Origin: Tanypteryx hageni
Lineage: Eukaryota; Arthropoda; Insecta; Odonata; Petaluridae
Direction of reading: 5' to 3'
NCBI GenBank assembly: GCA_028673005.1
Contig: CM054115.1
Location: 2,666,001-2,730,000, forward strand
DNA: 64,000 bases
Position numbers and translations under genes: made by a program. The first letter of the stretch is position 1. Every line of letters begins with the position of its first letter. The notes under the pieces are model-generated. The model was not told where the DNA came from. It saw only the letters and a list, made by a program, of their open reading frames with translations, and ran no database searches. Of the stretch, positions 62,701 through 64,000 are shown in pieces.

Positions 62701-64000
62701 TATAGAGTGGAAAATGGTAGTGGGGGAAGAGATAGAGGGATGAACGATAGTAGAGGTGGCGATAGAGGGAGGAACGATCGAGGTGGAGGCGACAGACGGA
62801 GGAACGATAGAGGTGGAGGCTATAGAGTGGAGAATGGTAGTGGGGGAAGAGATAGAGGGAGGAACGATAATAGAGGAGGCGATAGAGGGAGGAACGATAG
62901 AGTTGGAGGCTATAGAGTGGAGAATGGTAGTGGGGGAAGCGATAGAGGGAGGAACGATAGTATAGTATTCGATAGAGCTAGGAACGATTGAGGTGGAGGC
63001 GATAGACGTAGGAACGATAGAGGTGGAGGCTATAGAGTGGAAAATGGTAGTGGGGGAAGAGATAGAGGGATGAACGATAGTAGAGGTGGCGATAGAGGGA
63101 GGAACGATCGAGGTGGAGGCGATAGACGGAGGAACGATAAAGGTGGAGGCTATAGAGTGGAGAATGGTAATGGGGGAAGCGATAGAATGAGAAACGATAG
63201 TAGAGGTGGCGATAGAGGGAGGAACGATCGAGGTGGAGGCGATAGACGGAGGAACGATAGAGGTGGAGGCTATAGAGTGGAGAATGTTTAGGGGGGAAGC
63301 GATAGAGGGAGGAACGATAGTAGAGGATGCGATAGAATGAGGAACGATCGAGGTGGAGGCGATAGACGGAGGAACGATAGAGGTGGAGGCTATAGAGTGG
63401 AGAATGGTAATGGGTGAAGCGATAGAATGAGGAACGATAGTAGAGGAGGCGATAGAGGGAGGAAAGAACGAGGTGGAGGCGATAGACGGAGGAACGATAG
63501 AGGTGGAGGCTATAGAGTGGAGAATGGTAGTGGGGGAAGAGATAGAGGGAGGAACGATAGTAGAGGAGGCGATAGAGGGAGGAACGATCGAGGTGGAGGC
63601 GATAGACGGAGAAACGATAGAGTTGGAGGCTATAGAGTGGAGAATGTTTAGTGGGGGAAGCGATAGAGGGAGGAACGATAGTAGAGGATGCGATAGAATG
63701 AGGAACGATCGAGGTGGAGGCGATAGACGGAGGAACGATAGAGGTGGAGGCTATAGAGTGGAGAATGGTAATGGGGGAAGCGATAGAATGAGGAACGATA
63801 GTAGAGGAGGCGATAGAATGAGGAACGATAGAGGTGGAGGCTATAGAGTGGAGAATGGTAGTGGGGGAAGCGATAGAGGGAGGAACGATAGTAGAGGAGG
63901 CGATAGAGTGAGGAACGATCGAGGTGGAGGCGATAGACGGAGGAACGATAGAGGTGGAGGCTATAGAGTGGAGAATGTTTAGTGGGGGAAGCGAGAGAGG
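57682..64000. repeat. Array segment 15 (partial at right edge), rearranged
   Basis: M1 is at 57742 and 60-base units are at 58251-58310 and 61553-61612. M2 occurs three times in quick succession (58953, 60514, 62255; spacing 1561 and 1741) without an intervening M1, unlike anywhere else. The stretch from about 60.25 to 62.3 kb consists of truncated right and left halves of the higher-order unit joined several times. M4 is at 62956. From about 62.33 to 63.8 kb it follows 55.46-56.95 kb (offset 6874). A deletion of 150 bases relative to that copy lies near 63.83 kb. The window ends inside an s2 subunit. Confidence 0.8.
62330..63830 (+). repeat. Duplication E, right-edge copy (about 1.5 kb)
   Basis: It follows 55.46-56.95 kb at offset 6874 (M4 62956 against 56082) but without M3, because its left edge lies just after that mark. 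Near 63.83 kb five subunits (150 bases) are missing: GAATGAGGAACGATAG runs directly into the s1 start AGGTGGAGGCTATAG. Confidence 0.8.

Larger units (their letters stand above)
1..64000. repeat. Satellite DNA array, 120-base monomer made of four 30-base subunits
   Basis: Every part of the window is built from the same 30-base motif in one orientation, arranged as four distinguishable subunits per 120-base monomer. Each 30-base subunit splits into two related 15-base halves that share GGAGG and CGATAGA. No stretch of even 100 bases departs from the pattern, so there is no unique sequence, gene, RNA gene or inserted element. The consensus monomer counts G 57, A 39, T 15, C 9, so the + strand is about 80% purine. 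Most monomers differ from the consensus at a few positions, and variants recur in fixed order. Seen directly: periodicity, orientation and absence of interruption. Inferred: a eukaryotic heterochromatic satellite. I do not recognise it as a named family. A giant coding minisatellite is unlikely because frames are broken repeatedly. Confidence 0.98.

Noticed and set aside
1..64000. CRISPR array
   Set aside because: The repeats are directly contiguous and there are no unique spacers between them.
1..64000. CENP-B box or similar known centromere motif
   Set aside because: No monomer contains the required TTCG and CGGG core arrangement. The few TTCG occurrences (M4 and GGATTCGATAG) lack the rest. 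Centromere function can be neither supported nor excluded from sequence alone.
1..64000. Triplex-forming mirror polypurine tracts or canonical three-layer G-quadruplexes
   Set aside because: Purine runs are cut every 10-15 bases by C or T, and there are rarely more than two runs of three or more G within loop distance, so the canonical motifs are not met.

Overview
The whole 64-kb window is one uninterrupted satellite DNA array. I see no protein-coding gene, RNA gene, transposon or unique sequence anywhere in it. The array enters at base 1 and leaves at base 64000 without a boundary, so both edges lie outside the window. A homogeneous array of this size with higher-order structure points to a eukaryotic heterochromatic block (centromeric, pericentromeric, subtelomeric or B/sex-chromosome type). 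The sequence holds nothing that identifies the species.

The repeat is nested. Two related 15-base halves (GGAGG-CGATAGA-like and GGAGGAACGATAGA-like) make a 30-base subunit. Four diverged subunits (s1 to s4) make a 120-base monomer, giving about 530 monomer equivalents. s1 carries GGCTATAGAG and GAATGG. s2 begins GGGGAAGCGATAG. s3 ends AACGATCGAG. s4 carries GATAGACGGAGG. Monomer variants recur in a fixed order and form higher-order units, mostly about 3.1 to 3.7 kb. Four private marks show this: a one-base deletion mark (M1, GAGAGGCGAAAGAGGG, 15 copies), a second deletion mark (M2, GAGGAGAAACGATAGT, 13 copies), GACTAAAGAG (M3, 8 copies) and a TATAGTATTCG variant (M4, 14 copies).

Above that level, multi-kb blocks have been copied within the array. 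The clearest is a direct tandem duplication of about 6.6 kb (about 24.2-30.8 kb and 30.8-37.25 kb), whose second copy lacks exactly one 120-base monomer. Other near-identical pairs are 13.4-21.9 with 36.2-44.9 kb, 42.2-46.8 with 55.1-59.7 kb, 7.1-11.0 with 22.3-26.2 kb, 41.0-44.4 with 47.4-50.8 kb, and 55.5-56.9 with 62.3-63.8 kb. This is the pattern expected of repeated unequal exchange or amplification.

Long open reading frames exist on both strands, but they follow from composition. The period is a multiple of three and the consensus is stop-free in four of six frames. Real copies contain scattered one-base indels and stops that break every frame. The + strand is about 80% purine (from a count of the consensus: G 57, A 39, T 15, C 9 per 120), and 8 of the 9 cytosines lie in CpG. 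The features below divide the window into 16 contiguous segments at the M1 landmark, then list representative unit types and the large duplicated blocks.
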